Assembly (NCBI RefSeq): GCF_004124325.1
Contig: NZ_QBDT01000001.1
Span: 6,820,001 to 6,884,000, forward strand
DNA: 64,000 nt
Reading direction: 5' to 3'
Source of the DNA: Streptomyces sp. L2
GTDB lineage: Bacteria; Actinomycetota; Actinomycetes; Streptomycetales; Streptomycetaceae
Part shown: piece after piece, positions 17,200 through 26,087 of the stretch
Numbering within the stretch: position 1 is the first letter of the stretch
Layout of the letters: every line of letters begins with the position of its first letter
The notes under the pieces: model-generated
Seen by the model: only the letters and a program-made list of their open reading frames with translations
Told to the model about the DNA's origin: nothing
Databases searched by the model: none
Position numbers and translations under genes: made by a program

Positions 17200-19767
17200 T
17201 CACTCGTGCGCGATCGCCGCCAGCACGTTCATCCGCGACGCCCGCAGCGCGGGCAGCAGGGCCGCTACGACACCCACCACCGCCGCGCCGATCACCACCG
17301 CGACGATCGTGCCCCAGGGGATCGCCAGCGCCGTCAGCCCCCGCAGCGCCAGCACGCGCTGGACGCACACACCCCACACGAGGCCGAGGGCCAGCCCGAG
17401 GACGGCCCCGAAGACCGCGATCACCACCGACTCCAGCCGGATCATCCGCCGCAGCTGCCGCCGGCCCAGCCCGATCGCGCGCAGCAGCCCGATCTCCCGG
17501 GTGCGCTCCACCACCGACAGGGCGAGCGTGTTGACGACACCGAGGACCGCGATGACGATCGCGAGGCCGAGCAGGGCGTACACCAGGTACAGCAGCACGG
17601 CGATCTGGTCGTGGACGAGCTTCTTGTAGTCGGCCTGGTCGCGCACCTGGACCTGCGGGAACGGCTGGAGCGCCCGCTCCAGCCGGGGCCGTAGCCTGAC
17701 CGGGTCGGTGCCGGGCGCGGCGTTGACGTAGAGCACGGAGTCCTGGCCGCCGGGGACGTACTTCTCGACCGTCGCGAGTCCGAAGAAGACGCCGCCCTGG
17801 GTGCCGAAGCCCTCGGCGGACTCCTGCTCGGTGAGCGCTCCGACCGTCAGCCGGGCGCTGCGCCCGCCCGGGAACTCGACCGGGAGCACGGTGCCGACGC
17901 CCACCCCGTGGTCCCTGGCGAAGTCCGCGTCCATCCCCAGGCGGCCGTCGGCCAGCGCCGCCGCCGAGTCCCCGCGCGCGTAGGAGACGTGGGCGACGTC
18001 GTCGAGCCGGGGCCCGTATCCGGCGGCGGTGGTCTCGACGCGCTTGCCGTCGGGCAGCCGGACGGCGATCGCGGTGAGCCGCTGCCGTACGACGAGTCCG
18101 ACGCCGGGCGTGCCGGCCACCTCGCCGGTGACCTCTTTGGTGAACGGCGCGAAATTGGCGTTCTGGACGATGAAGTCCGCGCCCAGCGTCTTGTCGATCT
18201 GCCGGTCGAACGACGCCGACATGGAGGAACTCGCCACGGACATCCCGGCGACCAGGGCGAGGCCCACCATCAGCGCGGACGCGGTCGCTCCCGTACGGCG
18301 CGGATTGCGCAGGGCGTTGCGCTGACTCATCCGGCCCACCGAACCGAACAGCGCGGGGAAGGCCGCGCCGAGGACACGGATCACCGGCCGGACCAGCAGC
18401 GGGCCGCCGATGACCGTCGCGACCAGGGTCAGCAGCACGCCGAGCCCCAGCAGCGACGCGGCCGAAGCGGTCTTCGTGGCCGCCGCGCACCCGACCAGCG
18501 CCGCCGCGCCGGCCGCTCCGACCAGCGAGCCGACGACGCCCCGCACCTTCAACGGCTTGCCCACGCCCGCCACGTCGGCGTCCGAGAGCGCCGCCATCGG
18601 TGAGACGCCCGCCGCCCGCCGTGCCGGGAGGTACGCGGCGACGAAGGTGACGCCCACCCCGACGACGTACGCCACGACCGGGGTGCCCCAGCCGATGACC
18701 ATCTCGGTGGTCTTCAGGTTCATCCCGAAGGCGCTCATCAGATGGATCAGCCCGACCGCGAGCCCGATCCCGGCCGCGAGGCCCAGCGTGGAGCCCACCA
18801 GCCCGAGCAGCAGCGCCTCCGTCAGCACGGACCGCCGTACCTGCCGCCGGTCGGCGCCGAGCGCGCGCAGCAGGCCCAGTTCGCGGGTGCGCTGGGCGAT
18901 CAGCATGGAGAACGTGTTGACGATCAGGAAGACGCCGACGAGGACGGCGATGCCGGCGAATCCCAGCATCACGTACTTGATCACGTCGAGGAACGGGCCG
19001 AGGCTCGCCGCCGCCGACTTGGCCTGCTCCTTCGCGGTCCTCAGGTCGTAGTGGGCGGTGCCGATCGCCGCCCCGACGCGGCGCTTGAGCACGGCGTCGC
19101 TCACGCCCTCGGCCGCGTCCGCGGAGATGCTCGTGGCCCGGTCGGCGGAGCCGAGCAGTTCACGGCCGGCCACCGCGGGGTCCAGGAAGACGAGCGCGGC
19201 ACCCGGGTTGGTCGTGGTGAAGGTCGCGATGCCGACGACCCGGACCCGGAAGCTGCCAGGCTGTGCCTGCACGGTCAGCGTGTCGCCGGTCCGGACGTGC
19301 TTCTTGGCGGCGGTGTCCGCGTCCAGCAGCGCCTCGCCCGCCCCGTGCGGGGCGTGCCCGGAGGTCAGCTTCACCGGGCTGCGGCGGGTGACGTACCAGG
19401 CGGCGGCGATGGTGGGGGCGCCGGTGGTCGGGCCGACGGACTTGTCGTGGCTGTCGACCACCACGATGTTCTGCACCGACACGTCCGCGTGGGCGGCCGC
19501 GACCCCGTCGACTCGCGCGACCCGGTCCCGCAGGGAGGCGGGCAGGGTCTGGACGGCTCCCGTCGGCACGGACGACTTCAGGTCCTGCTTCGGCGCCACC
19601 GTCACATCGGCCGCGGTGGAGGCGAACAGCCGGTCGAAGGTGCGGCTGACGGTGTCGGAGAAGATCAGACTGCCCGCGACGAACGCTACGGACAGCACGA
19701 CGGCCAGCGCCGACAGCGCCAGCCGCCCCTTGTGCGCGAGGAAACTCCGCAGCGTCGCTCTGAGCAC
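17200..19767 (-). CDS. FtsX/MacB-type ABC transporter permease, duplicated type
   Basis: 855 residues from the GTG at 19767, 4 bp after the ATPase stop. It has the two-repeat layout common in actinobacteria: TM1 (about 12-34), a large extracytoplasmic MacB_PCD-like domain, three helices with the FtsX core (about 250-410, RTRELGLLRALGADRRQVRRSVLTE), then a second TM, a second periplasmic-type domain and FtsX core (about 720-850, RTREIGLLRAIGLGRRQLRRM). Such systems export lipids or peptides, or act as mechanotransducers; the substrate is unknown. Confidence 0.93.
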   Translation of the reverse strand: MLRATLRSFLAHKGRLALSALAVVLSVAFVAGSLIFSDTVSRTFDRLFASTAADVTVAPKQDLKSSVPTGAVQTLPASLRDRVARVDGVAAAHADVSVQNIVVVDSHDKSVGPTTGAPTIAAAWYVTRRSPVKLTSGHAPHGAGEALLDADTAAKKHVRTGDTLTVQAQPGSFRVRVVGIATFTTTNPGAALVFLDPAVAGRELLGSADRATSISADAAEGVSDAVLKRRVGAAIGTAHYDLRTAKEQAKSAAASLGPFLDVIKYVMLGFAGIAVLVGVFLIVNTFSMLIAQRTRELGLLRALGADRRQVRRSVLTEALLLGLVGSTLGLAAGIGLAVGLIHLMSAFGMNLKTTEMVIGWGTPVVAYVVGVGVTFVAAYLPARRAAGVSPMAALSDADVAGVGKPLKVRGVVGSLVGAAGAAALVGCAAATKTASAASLLGLGVLLTLVATVIGGPLLVRPVIRVLGAAFPALFGSVGRMSQRNALRNPRRTGATASALMVGLALVAGMSVASSSMSASFDRQIDKTLGADFIVQNANFAPFTKEVTGEVAGTPGVGLVVRQRLTAIAVRLPDGKRVETTAAGYGPRLDDVAHVSYARGDSAAALADGRLGMDADFARDHGVGVGTVLPVEFPGGRSARLTVGALTEQESAEGFGTQGGVFFGLATVEKYVPGGQDSVLYVNAAPGTDPVRLRPRLERALQPFPQVQVRDQADYKKLVHDQIAVLLYLVYALLGLAIVIAVLGVVNTLALSVVERTREIGLLRAIGLGRRQLRRMIRLESVVIAVFGAVLGLALGLVWGVCVQRVLALRGLTALAIPWGTIVAVVIGAAVVGVVAALLPALRASRMNVLAAIAHE

Positions 19768-19771
19768 CGGG

Positions 19772-20683
19772 TCAGGCCTCCCGCGCGGTGCCGTCGGTGT
19801 CGTCGGCCGTGCCGGTCCCGTCCGTTCCCCCGAAGGACGCGTCGGCCGTGCTGGTCCCGTCCGTCCCCTCGAAGGGCGCGTCCGCCCCGCCGGTCGTGGC
19901 GCCCCGGCGGCCGCCGCCCGAGAAGAGGCGCATGCGCTCCAGCACGGCCTCCGACGTCGGCCGCTCCATCTCGTCCACGATCCGGCCGTCCGCCAGGTAC
20001 AGCACCAGGTCGGAGTGGGCGGCGGCGCCCGGGTCGTGGGTGACCATGACGACCGTCTGCCCGAGGTCGTCCACCGCGCTGCGCAGGAAGCCCAGCACCT
20101 CCAGGCCGGCACGCGAGTCCAGGTTTCCCGTGGGCTCGTCGGCGAAGATCAGCTCGGGGCGTGAGGCCAGTGCGCGGGCGCAGGCGACGCGCTGCTGCTG
20201 GCCGCCCGACAGCTGGGCCGGGCGGTGCTTCAGCCGGTCCCGCAGCCCCAGCGTGTCGATGACCTGGTCCAGCCACGCCGGGTCGGGTTTCTTGCCCGCG
20301 ATGTCCATCGGCAGGGTGATGTTCTCCGCCGCGTTCAGCGTCGGGATCAGATTGAACGACTGGAACATGAACCCGATCCGGTCCCGTCGCAGCCGGGTCA
20401 GCTCCCGGTCCTTCAGCCCCGTGATCTCGGTGTCGCCGAGCCACACCTGACCGGCCGACACGGTGTCCAGCCCGGCCAGGCAGTGCATGAGCGTCGACTT
20501 GCCCGAACCCGAGGGGCCCATGACGGCGGTGAACCGGCCGCGGGCGATGTCCACGTCCACCGAGTCCAGGGCGAGCACCGCCGTCTCGCCGGTGCCGTAC
20601 GCCTTGGTCAGCCCGCGCGCCTGGGACGCGGTCCCGCCGTCCGGCGCGTGTCCCGGCGCGTGCTGCGCAGCAGGTGTGGACAA
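19772..20683 (-). CDS. ABC transporter ATP-binding protein (LolD/MacB class)
   Basis: Walker A GPSGSGKST, signature LSGGQQQRVA, Walker B LIFADEPTGNLD and switch THDP are intact. The TTG at 20683 (303 residues) is the likely start because GGGAGG lies 6 nt upstream; an ATG at 20716 is the alternative. The last 40 residues are a low-complexity Gly/Thr/Asp/Ala tail (GTDGTSTADASFGGTDGT), built from a degenerate DNA repeat at about 19795-19900 and unusual for the family. It pairs with the permease 4 bp downstream. Confidence 0.93.
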   Translation of the reverse strand: MSTPAAQHAPGHAPDGGTASQARGLTKAYGTGETAVLALDSVDVDIARGRFTAVMGPSGSGKSTLMHCLAGLDTVSAGQVWLGDTEITGLKDRELTRLRRDRIGFMFQSFNLIPTLNAAENITLPMDIAGKKPDPAWLDQVIDTLGLRDRLKHRPAQLSGGQQQRVACARALASRPELIFADEPTGNLDSRAGLEVLGFLRSAVDDLGQTVVMVTHDPGAAAHSDLVLYLADGRIVDEMERPTSEAVLERMRLFSGGGRRGATTGGADAPFEGTDGTSTADASFGGTDGTGTADDTDGTAREA

Positions 20684-20839
20684 GTCCGCCTCCCGGTCGT
20701 CTCGACGTGCCCTCATCCTCGTCCCGACATCCTTCTCCCGGCCGAGCGTAGTGTGACCGGGCGCACACCCGGTATCCCCCAGGGGGCCGAGGGCGCACGG
20801 CACGCGTGTAAGGGGCATCCAGGTGCCCCCGGGCGCCCC

Positions 20840-20868
20840 TTGTCCTGCTAGCGCCTGAGCGCTAGCGT
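20840..20868 (+). promoter_or_regulatory. promoter of the RHH/Fic-like pair
   Basis: TTGTCC (20840-20845) and TAGCGT (20863-20868) are separated by 17 bp, a good housekeeping-type promoter. The -10 ends 6 bp before the ATG at 20875, so the transcript should be leaderless or nearly so. The operator palindrome overlaps the spacer and -10. Confidence 0.7.
20847..20866. promoter_or_regulatory. palindromic operator GCTAGCGC-ctga-GCGCTAGC
   Basis: Two perfect 8-bp arms flank a 4-bp centre, directly over the promoter of the RHH protein gene. Ribbon-helix-helix antitoxins bind such inverted repeats as dimers of dimers, so autorepression by the first gene product is the simplest inference. Confidence 0.75.
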
Positions 20869-20874
20869 CGAGGT

Positions 20875-21111
20875 ATGGCGAAGACCCAGCTGAACGTGCG
20901 CGTGGACGAGGACACCGCCCGCGCGGCCCGCGAACGCGCCCTGGCCCGCGGTATGAGCGTCAACCGCTACATCGAGGAGCTCGTCAGACAGGACGCCGGA
21001 GAGGCCGGCCGGACGTTCGTGGACGCCGCCGCCGACTTCATGAAGCAGTACGAGTCGGTGTTCGCCGAGGAGTTCGGCGAGGCACGCGGCGCGGGCGAAG
21101 GCGGCCGCTGA
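20875..21111 (+). CDS. ribbon-helix-helix antitoxin-type DNA-binding protein
   Basis: 78 residues. The N-terminal strand KTQLNVRVDEDTARAARERA and helix-turn-helix-like segment GMSVNRYIEELVRQ fit an Arc/MetJ-type RHH domain (1-45); residues 50-78 are an acidic tail that could bind a toxin partner. The next gene, 4 bp downstream, is a Fic-like toxin-family protein. Operator and promoter are visible immediately upstream. Confidence 0.85.
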   Translation: MAKTQLNVRVDEDTARAARERALARGMSVNRYIEELVRQDAGEAGRTFVDAAADFMKQYESVFAEEFGEARGAGEGGR

Positions 21112-21115
21112 TCCC

Positions 21116-21490
21116 TTGAGCGACCTCAGTATCGACCTCGCCTGGCTGCTCATGCTCGCCGAGCAGAAGACGCCCGGGGACCCGCAGGTGAGCGACTGGG
21201 GTGCCCTGGTCGCGGCCGTCGCGCGCCATCGGGCCGAGATATTCGACGTACCCGTCTACGACACCCCGTACGACCGCGCCGCCGCCCTGCTGCAACTGCT
21301 CGTCCACGTGCCGGCGCTGGAGCGCTCCAACGCGCTGTTCGCCTCCGCGGTCGCCTACGCCTATCTGGTCGCCAGCGGCCTGAAGGTCGTCACCACGCCC
21401 GAGCAGGTCCGCGATCTGGCCCGGCTGGTCAAGAGCGGAGAGGCGGGTGTGGCGGACATCGCGCGGGAACTGCGCCGCTGGAGCCTGTGA
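21116..21490 (+). CDS. Fic/Doc-like toxin-family protein lacking the canonical active-site motif
   Basis: 124 residues from a TTG at 21116. Size, helical pattern and SNALFASAVAYAYLVASGL match the Doc helix that follows the catalytic loop (there NKRTAFVAALTFLELNG-like). The catalytic HPFxxGNKR motif is not present: the aligned stretch reads VPALERSNA. So it is either an inactive relative or works without AMP/phosphate transfer. Family placement rests on context (RHH protein 4 bp upstream) and on my memory of similar short streptomycete proteins. Confidence 0.7.
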   Translation: MSDLSIDLAWLLMLAEQKTPGDPQVSDWGALVAAVARHRAEIFDVPVYDTPYDRAAALLQLLVHVPALERSNALFASAVAYAYLVASGLKVVTTPEQVRDLARLVKSGEAGVADIARELRRWSL

Positions 21491-21515
21491 TCCGTACGGC
21501 CGGGCCATCGCCCGG

Positions 21516-22211
21516 TCAGCGGCGGGCGGGTTCCGCGGGCCGCCAAGCGGTACCCAGCGTGCAGTACGACATGGGCAGCGCCGGGCCCTTCTCCGGCACC
21601 AGCAGCCGCCGGAGCGGCCCCAGTTCGAAGCCGGCGTCGCGCAGCGCGGCGACCGGGTCCCGGGCCACATGGCAGCCGCCGGCCAGCGCCGGCCACACCG
21701 TGCGGTCCAGGGTGCGCTGGGTCAGTGTCATCACGCGCCCACGGCCCCGCCCGTGCTCGAAGAACCGCACCTGGCCGCCGGGCTTGAGCACCCGCCGCAC
21801 CTCGCTCAGCGCACGTGACACGTCCCGCACGCTGCACAGCACCAGGGACAGCACGGCCGCGTCGAACGCCTCGCTCTTGACCGGCAGGGCCTCCGCCGCG
21901 CCGGGCACCACGTCGACCGGAATCTGCGCGTGCACCGCCGACTCGACCGCCAACTGCCTGAGCAGCGGCTCCGGTTCGATCGCGACGACCTCCGAGACCG
22001 TGCCCGGATAGCGCCCGAAGTTCAGGCCGTTGCCCGCGCCGATCTCGATCACCCGCCCGGACAGCCCCGCGAGCAGCCGGGTCCGCACGTCGGCCAGGCC
22101 GAGCCGCGACTCGGCCCCCACGCTGAACCGCGCGTAGTAACGGGCGAACACCGGATGGTGGACGGGACCGTGCGCCACCTTGCCACCTGAGCCGGCGGAC
22201 AACAGCCGCAT
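21516..22211 (-). CDS. class I SAM-dependent methyltransferase
   Basis: 231 residues from the ATG at 22211 with GGGAGG 6 nt upstream on the coding strand. SAM-binding motif I is VIEIGAGNGLNFGRYP, motif II VVAIEPEP, and motif III DAAVLSLVLCSV followed by VLKPGGQVRFFEHGRG. This UbiE/Methyltransf_11-type fold methylates small molecules or lipids; the acceptor is unknown. It ends 25 bp from the Fic-like gene, convergent. Confidence 0.9.
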   Translation of the reverse strand: MRLLSAGSGGKVAHGPVHHPVFARYYARFSVGAESRLGLADVRTRLLAGLSGRVIEIGAGNGLNFGRYPGTVSEVVAIEPEPLLRQLAVESAVHAQIPVDVVPGAAEALPVKSEAFDAAVLSLVLCSVRDVSRALSEVRRVLKPGGQVRFFEHGRGRGRVMTLTQRTLDRTVWPALAGGCHVARDPVAALRDAGFELGPLRRLLVPEKGPALPMSYCTLGTAWRPAEPARR

Positions 22212-22309
22212 GGCAACCTCCCGGAGGACGGGGCCTACACCCATTGTCCCCCGGAACACCCCACGGCACCCCCGGCCGGCGTCACTCGCCCGGTCCGGGG
22301 CCGAGCGGT

Positions 22310-22665
22310 GCCGCTCGGCGTGGCCAGGCGCCCCCGTGCCCACCCGCGCCGCGCCCGCGGCACTCGCCCGGTTCGGGCTGAGCAGTGTCGCTCAGCGGGG
22401 CCGGGTGCCACTGCGCCCGCCCGTGCCGCGCGGGCGGCGCCCGGTCCGGGGTCGTGCAGTGCCGCTCGGCGTGGCAAGGCGCCGCCGCGCCCGCCCGTGC
22501 CGCGCCGGCGGCACTCGCCCGGTTCGGGCTGAGCAGTGTCGCTCAGCGGGGCCGGGTGCCACTGCGCCCGCCCGTGCCGCGCGGGCGGCGCCCGGTCCGG
22601 GGTCGTGCAGTGCCGCTCGGCGTGGCCAGGCGCCCCGCGCCCACCCGTGCCGCGCCGGCGGCACG
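22310..22665. repeat. 151-bp tandem repeat containing hairpins
   Basis: A 151-bp unit starting CACTCGCCCGG occurs at 22361 and 22512, with a partial copy before it. Each unit includes two related half-units, each with a stem: CTGAGC-agtgtc-GCTCAG in one and a CAGTGCCGCTCGGC variant in the other; the leading partial copy has a full GCCGAGC-ggtgcc-GCTCGGC hairpin. The repeat fills 22212-22698 between the methyltransferase start and the bioD stop; no gene is credible there. Confidence 0.88.
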
Positions 22666-22698
22666 ACTGCCCGCGGCCCGCGCGGGGCGGCGCCGAAC

Positions 22699-23433
22699 CT
22701 ACGGCGCTTCCGGTGCTTCCGGTGCTTCCCGGACCCGGAAGTCCTCCGCGTCCCACGTGCCGTCCAGCCGGGAGGCCAGCCACGTGGGTGCCGCGGTGCG
22801 GAAGGCGGCCGGGGGCAGCGCCGCCGCGCCGGCCGGGACCGCGCCGAGCAGCGGAGCGCCCGCGCACTCCGGCAGGTCCTCGACGTTGCAGCGGGACGCG
22901 AGGTCGGGCGAGCCGGGCCAGCTGCCGATCACCACTCCGGCCAGCTCCAGGTCGCGCGAGCGCAGCTCACGGGCCGTCAGCTCGGTCGTGTTCAGCGTGC
23001 CCAGACCGGCCGAGGCCACGACCAGCACCGGCGCGCGCAGCAGCGCGGCCGCGTCCGCCAGCGTGCCGCCCGCCTCGTCGAACCGCACGAGCAGACCGCC
23101 CGCGCCCTCGACGAGCACCAGATCGTGCTCGGTGGCCAGCTTCGCCGCGGCCTCGGCCACCTCCTGCGGACGCACCGGGGCCATGCCGGCCCGACGGGCC
23201 GCCGTGCCCGGCGCCAACGGCTCCGGGAAACGGCCCAGTTCGGCGATCGTGACCGGACCCGCGAGCCGTTCGACCTCCGCGGCGTCCCCGCGTTCGTCCG
23301 GGCCCACGCCGGTCTGCGCGGGCTTCAGCACGGCCACCGACCGGCCGGCCGCGCGCGCCGCGGCGGCGACCGCCGCGGTCGTGACCGTCTTGCCGACCTC
23401 CGTGCCCGTGCCCGTGACCACCAGTACCGGCAT
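22699..23433 (-). CDS. bioD: ATP-dependent dethiobiotin synthetase
   Basis: 244 residues. P-loop GTGTEVGKT near the N-terminus, the [13 protein letters not shown] substrate block and [10 protein letters not shown] are family hallmarks. It carboxylates 7,8-diaminopelargonate and closes the ureido ring. It starts 1 bp after the bioA stop. The C-terminus ends in a short EAPEAPEAP repeat, which reflects a 9-bp DNA repeat next to the downstream minisatellite. Confidence 0.97.
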   Translation of the reverse strand: MPVLVVTGTGTEVGKTVTTAAVAAAARAAGRSVAVLKPAQTGVGPDERGDAAEVERLAGPVTIAELGRFPEPLAPGTAARRAGMAPVRPQEVAEAAAKLATEHDLVLVEGAGGLLVRFDEAGGTLADAAALLRAPVLVVASAGLGTLNTTELTARELRSRDLELAGVVIGSWPGSPDLASRCNVEDLPECAGAPLLGAVPAGAAALPPAAFRTAAPTWLASRLDGTWDAEDFRVREAPEAPEAP

Positions 23434-23434
23434 C

Positions 23435-24715
23435 TCAACCCTCCTGTGCCGCGGCGATCACCGCGCGCGCGATCCGTGCCACGTCCTCGTCCCCGGTGAC
23501 GTACGGCGGCATCGTGTAGATCAGGTCGCGGAAGGGGCGCAGCCAGACGCCCTCCCGCACCGCGGCCCGGGTCGCCGCGGCCATGTCCACCTCGTGGTCG
23601 AGCTGGACCACTCCGATGGCGCCCAGAACGCGCACGTCCCGCACGCCGGGCAGCTCACGCGCCGGCGCCAGCCCGTCCCGCAGCCCCGCCTCGATCCGCT
23701 TGACCTCGGCCCGCCAGTCCTGGCCGAGCAGCAGTTCGATCGAGGCGCAGGCCACGGCCGCCGCGAGCGGGTTGCCCATGAACGTCGGCCCGTGGGCGAG
23801 CACCGGCACCTCGCCGCGCGAGATGCCGTCGGCCACCCGGGAGGTGCTCAGTGTGGCCGCCATCGTCAGATATCCGCCGGTCAGGGCCTTGCCCACACAC
23901 ATCACGTCCGGCGTGACGGCCGCGTGCTCCGCCGCGAACAGCGCGCCGGTGCGGCCGAACCCGGTCGCGATCTCGTCGAACACCAGCAGCACGTCGTGGG
24001 CGTCGCACGCCTCCCGCAGCACCCGCAGATACGCGGGAGAGTGGAACCGCATCCCGCCGGCGCCCTGCACCACCGGCTCCACGATGACCGCGGCCACCTC
24101 GTGCGCGTGCCGCTCGATCGTCTCGCGCAGATGATCGGCGTACGACTCCTCGTACTCGGCCGGGGGCGCGTCCGCGAACACCTGGCGCGGGAGTACCCCG
24201 GTCCACAGGTCGTGCATCCCGCCCTCGGGGTCGCACACCGACATCGGGTTCCAGGTGTCCCCGTGGTATCCGCCCCGCCAGGTGAGCAGCCGCCGCTTCT
24301 CCGGCCGGCCGAGCGAGCGCCAGTACTGGAAGCACATCTTCACCGCGACCTCGACCGACACCGAACCGGAGTCGGCGAGGAACACATGTTCAAGCCCGTC
24401 AGGCGACATGTCTACAAGGAGCTTCGCCAAGCGTACGGCGGGCTCGTGCGTGAGCCCGCCGAACATCACATGGCTCATCCGGTCGAGCTGGCGCCGCGCG
24501 GCCTCGTCGAGGACCGGGTGGCCGTAGCCGTGGATCGCCGACCACCAGGACGCCATGCCGTCGACCAGTTCGCCCGAGCCGTCCGCGAGCTTCAGCCGGA
24601 CCCCGCTCGCCGACTCCACGACGAGCGGTTCTACCCGTCCGGGCATCGGACCGTACGGATGCCACACATGCCGCCGGTCCAGCTCCAGCAGCTCGGGCAC
24701 GCCCAGGTCAGGCAT
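23435..24715 (-). CDS. bioA: adenosylmethionine-8-amino-7-oxononanoate aminotransferase
   Basis: 426 residues, class III aminotransferase. Visible are the substrate-binding start HVWHPYGPM, the PLP-binding [11 protein letters not shown] and the lysine region [13 protein letters not shown]. It makes 7,8-diaminopelargonate using SAM as amino donor. It overlaps the bioB stop by 8 bp, so bioB-bioA-bioD form one operon. Confidence 0.97.
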   Translation of the reverse strand: MPDLGVPELLELDRRHVWHPYGPMPGRVEPLVVESASGVRLKLADGSGELVDGMASWWSAIHGYGHPVLDEAARRQLDRMSHVMFGGLTHEPAVRLAKLLVDMSPDGLEHVFLADSGSVSVEVAVKMCFQYWRSLGRPEKRRLLTWRGGYHGDTWNPMSVCDPEGGMHDLWTGVLPRQVFADAPPAEYEESYADHLRETIERHAHEVAAVIVEPVVQGAGGMRFHSPAYLRVLREACDAHDVLLVFDEIATGFGRTGALFAAEHAAVTPDVMCVGKALTGGYLTMAATLSTSRVADGISRGEVPVLAHGPTFMGNPLAAAVACASIELLLGQDWRAEVKRIEAGLRDGLAPARELPGVRDVRVLGAIGVVQLDHEVDMAAATRAAVREGVWLRPFRDLIYTMPPYVTGDEDVARIARAVIAAAQEG

Positions 24716-25940
24716 TGGGCGCGAGGTCCGTCCCGGCGCCCCGGCGACGCACGGCGACCAGGTCGGTGCGCGGCTCGTTCACGGCCGCCGCCGACTCCGT
24801 GCCCGGCGCGGACTCCGTCGCCGTACCGCACACGTCCTGCCCCTCATGCGAGCCGCAGACGGACCCGCACCCGGCCTCCGCGTGCGACCCGCACCCGGCC
24901 TCGGCGTGCGATCCGCAGCCACCGCCGGCCGCCGTCACCCGGTGCTCGGGCAGCGTGATCTCCCCGGTGCCCTCCACCTCGAACCCGGCGTCCGCGATCA
25001 TCTCCAGGTCGGCCTTGCCCGCCTGGCCCTCGCTGGTCAGGTAGTCACCGAGGAAGATCGAGTTGGCCAGGTTCAGGGCCAGCGGCTGCATCGTGCGCAG
25101 GTGGACCTCGCGGCCGCCCGCGATCCGCACCTCGACGTCCGGGCAGACGAACCGCACCATCGCCAGGATGCGCAGGCAGCGCTGCGGGGTGAGGTTCCAC
25201 TCCTTGCCGAGCGGGGTGCCCTCGAACGGGATCAGGAAGTTCACCGGCACCGAGTCCGGGTCCAGCTCGCGCAGCGAGAAGACCACGTCCACCAGGTCCT
25301 CGTCGCTCTCGCCCATGCCCGCGATCAGCCCCGAGCAGGCGGACAGGCCGGCGCCGTGCGCCTTCTGCACCGTGTCCACCCGGTCGGCGTAGGTGTGCGT
25401 GGTCGTGATGTCCCCGTACGTCCCCTCGGACGTGTTCAGGTTGTGGTTGTAGGCGTCCGCGCCGGCCTCGCGCAGCCGCTCCGCCTGGCCGTCGGAGAGC
25501 AGCCCGAGGCAGGCGCACACCTCGACGCCCTCGTTCTGCTCCTTGATGGTCTTGATGGTCTCGGAGACCCGGTCCACGTCACGGTCCGTCGGACCGCGCC
25601 CGCTGGCCACCAGGCAGACCCGCTTGGCACCGCCGGCCAGGCCCGCGGCGGCGGCCTCGGAGGCCTCGCCGGGCTTGAGCCAGGTGTACTTCAGGATGTC
25701 GGCCTTGGAGCCCAGCCGCTGGGAGCAGTAGGAGCAGTCCTCCGGGCACAGGCCCGACTTCAGGTTGACCAGGTAGTTGAGTTTCACGCGCCGGCCGAAC
25801 CAGTGCCGGCGCACCTTGCCGGCCGCGGCCACCACATCGAGCAGATCGTCGTCGGAGGTGGCGAGTACGGCGAGCGCTTCCTCGCGGGTCGGCAGCTCGC
25901 GCCGAAGCCCCTTGTCCACCAGCGTGTTCAGCAGGTCCAT
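24708..25940 (-). CDS. bioB: biotin synthase with Cys/His-rich C-terminal extension
   Basis: 410 residues from the ATG at 25940. The radical-SAM cluster motif CPEDCSYC (CxxxCxxC) and the [2Fe-2S] cysteine regions are present; it inserts sulfur into dethiobiotin. Family proteins are usually about 320-350 residues. Here the last 70 residues add a repeated CGSHAEAG element followed by [10 protein letters not shown], giving several extra Cys and His residues that could bind metal or iron-sulfur precursors, then a disordered tail. First gene of bioBAD; divergent from bioF. Confidence 0.97.
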   Translation of the reverse strand: MDLLNTLVDKGLRRELPTREEALAVLATSDDDLLDVVAAAGKVRRHWFGRRVKLNYLVNLKSGLCPEDCSYCSQRLGSKADILKYTWLKPGEASEAAAAGLAGGAKRVCLVASGRGPTDRDVDRVSETIKTIKEQNEGVEVCACLGLLSDGQAERLREAGADAYNHNLNTSEGTYGDITTTHTYADRVDTVQKAHGAGLSACSGLIAGMGESDEDLVDVVFSLRELDPDSVPVNFLIPFEGTPLGKEWNLTPQRCLRILAMVRFVCPDVEVRIAGGREVHLRTMQPLALNLANSIFLGDYLTSEGQAGKADLEMIADAGFEVEGTGEITLPEHRVTAAGGGCGSHAEAGCGSHAEAGCGSVCGSHEGQDVCGTATESAPGTESAAAVNEPRTDLVAVRRRGAGTDLAPNA

Positions 25941-26008
25941 GAAAGTTGATCCTGTCCTACGGGACCGCTTCGGGCCAAGGAGAGTTTGCACAACAGAGAT
26001 GCTTCGAC

Positions 26009-26026
26009 GTGTGGGTATTGCCACAC
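26009..26026. promoter_or_regulatory. inverted repeat GTGTGG-gtattg-CCACAC between bioB and bioF
   Basis: Perfect 6-bp arms with a 6-bp spacer in the 147-bp divergent region, 69 bp before the bioB start and 62 bp before bioF. It is the only clear symmetric element there, so it is a candidate operator for a biotin regulator. TAGTGT at 26049-26054 may be a bioF -10. I recognise neither a BioQ nor a BirA site. Confidence 0.5.
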
Positions 26027-26087
26027 CCTGGGTGCCTGCCCGTGCCGCTAGTGTCTGTCCGCTACCTACAAAAGCCCCGGAGGACCC

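Noticed and set aside
22310..22665. Possible mobile element or CRISPR
   Set aside because: Direct 151-bp repeats with internal hairpins but no transposase, no terminal inverted repeats and no spacer structure.
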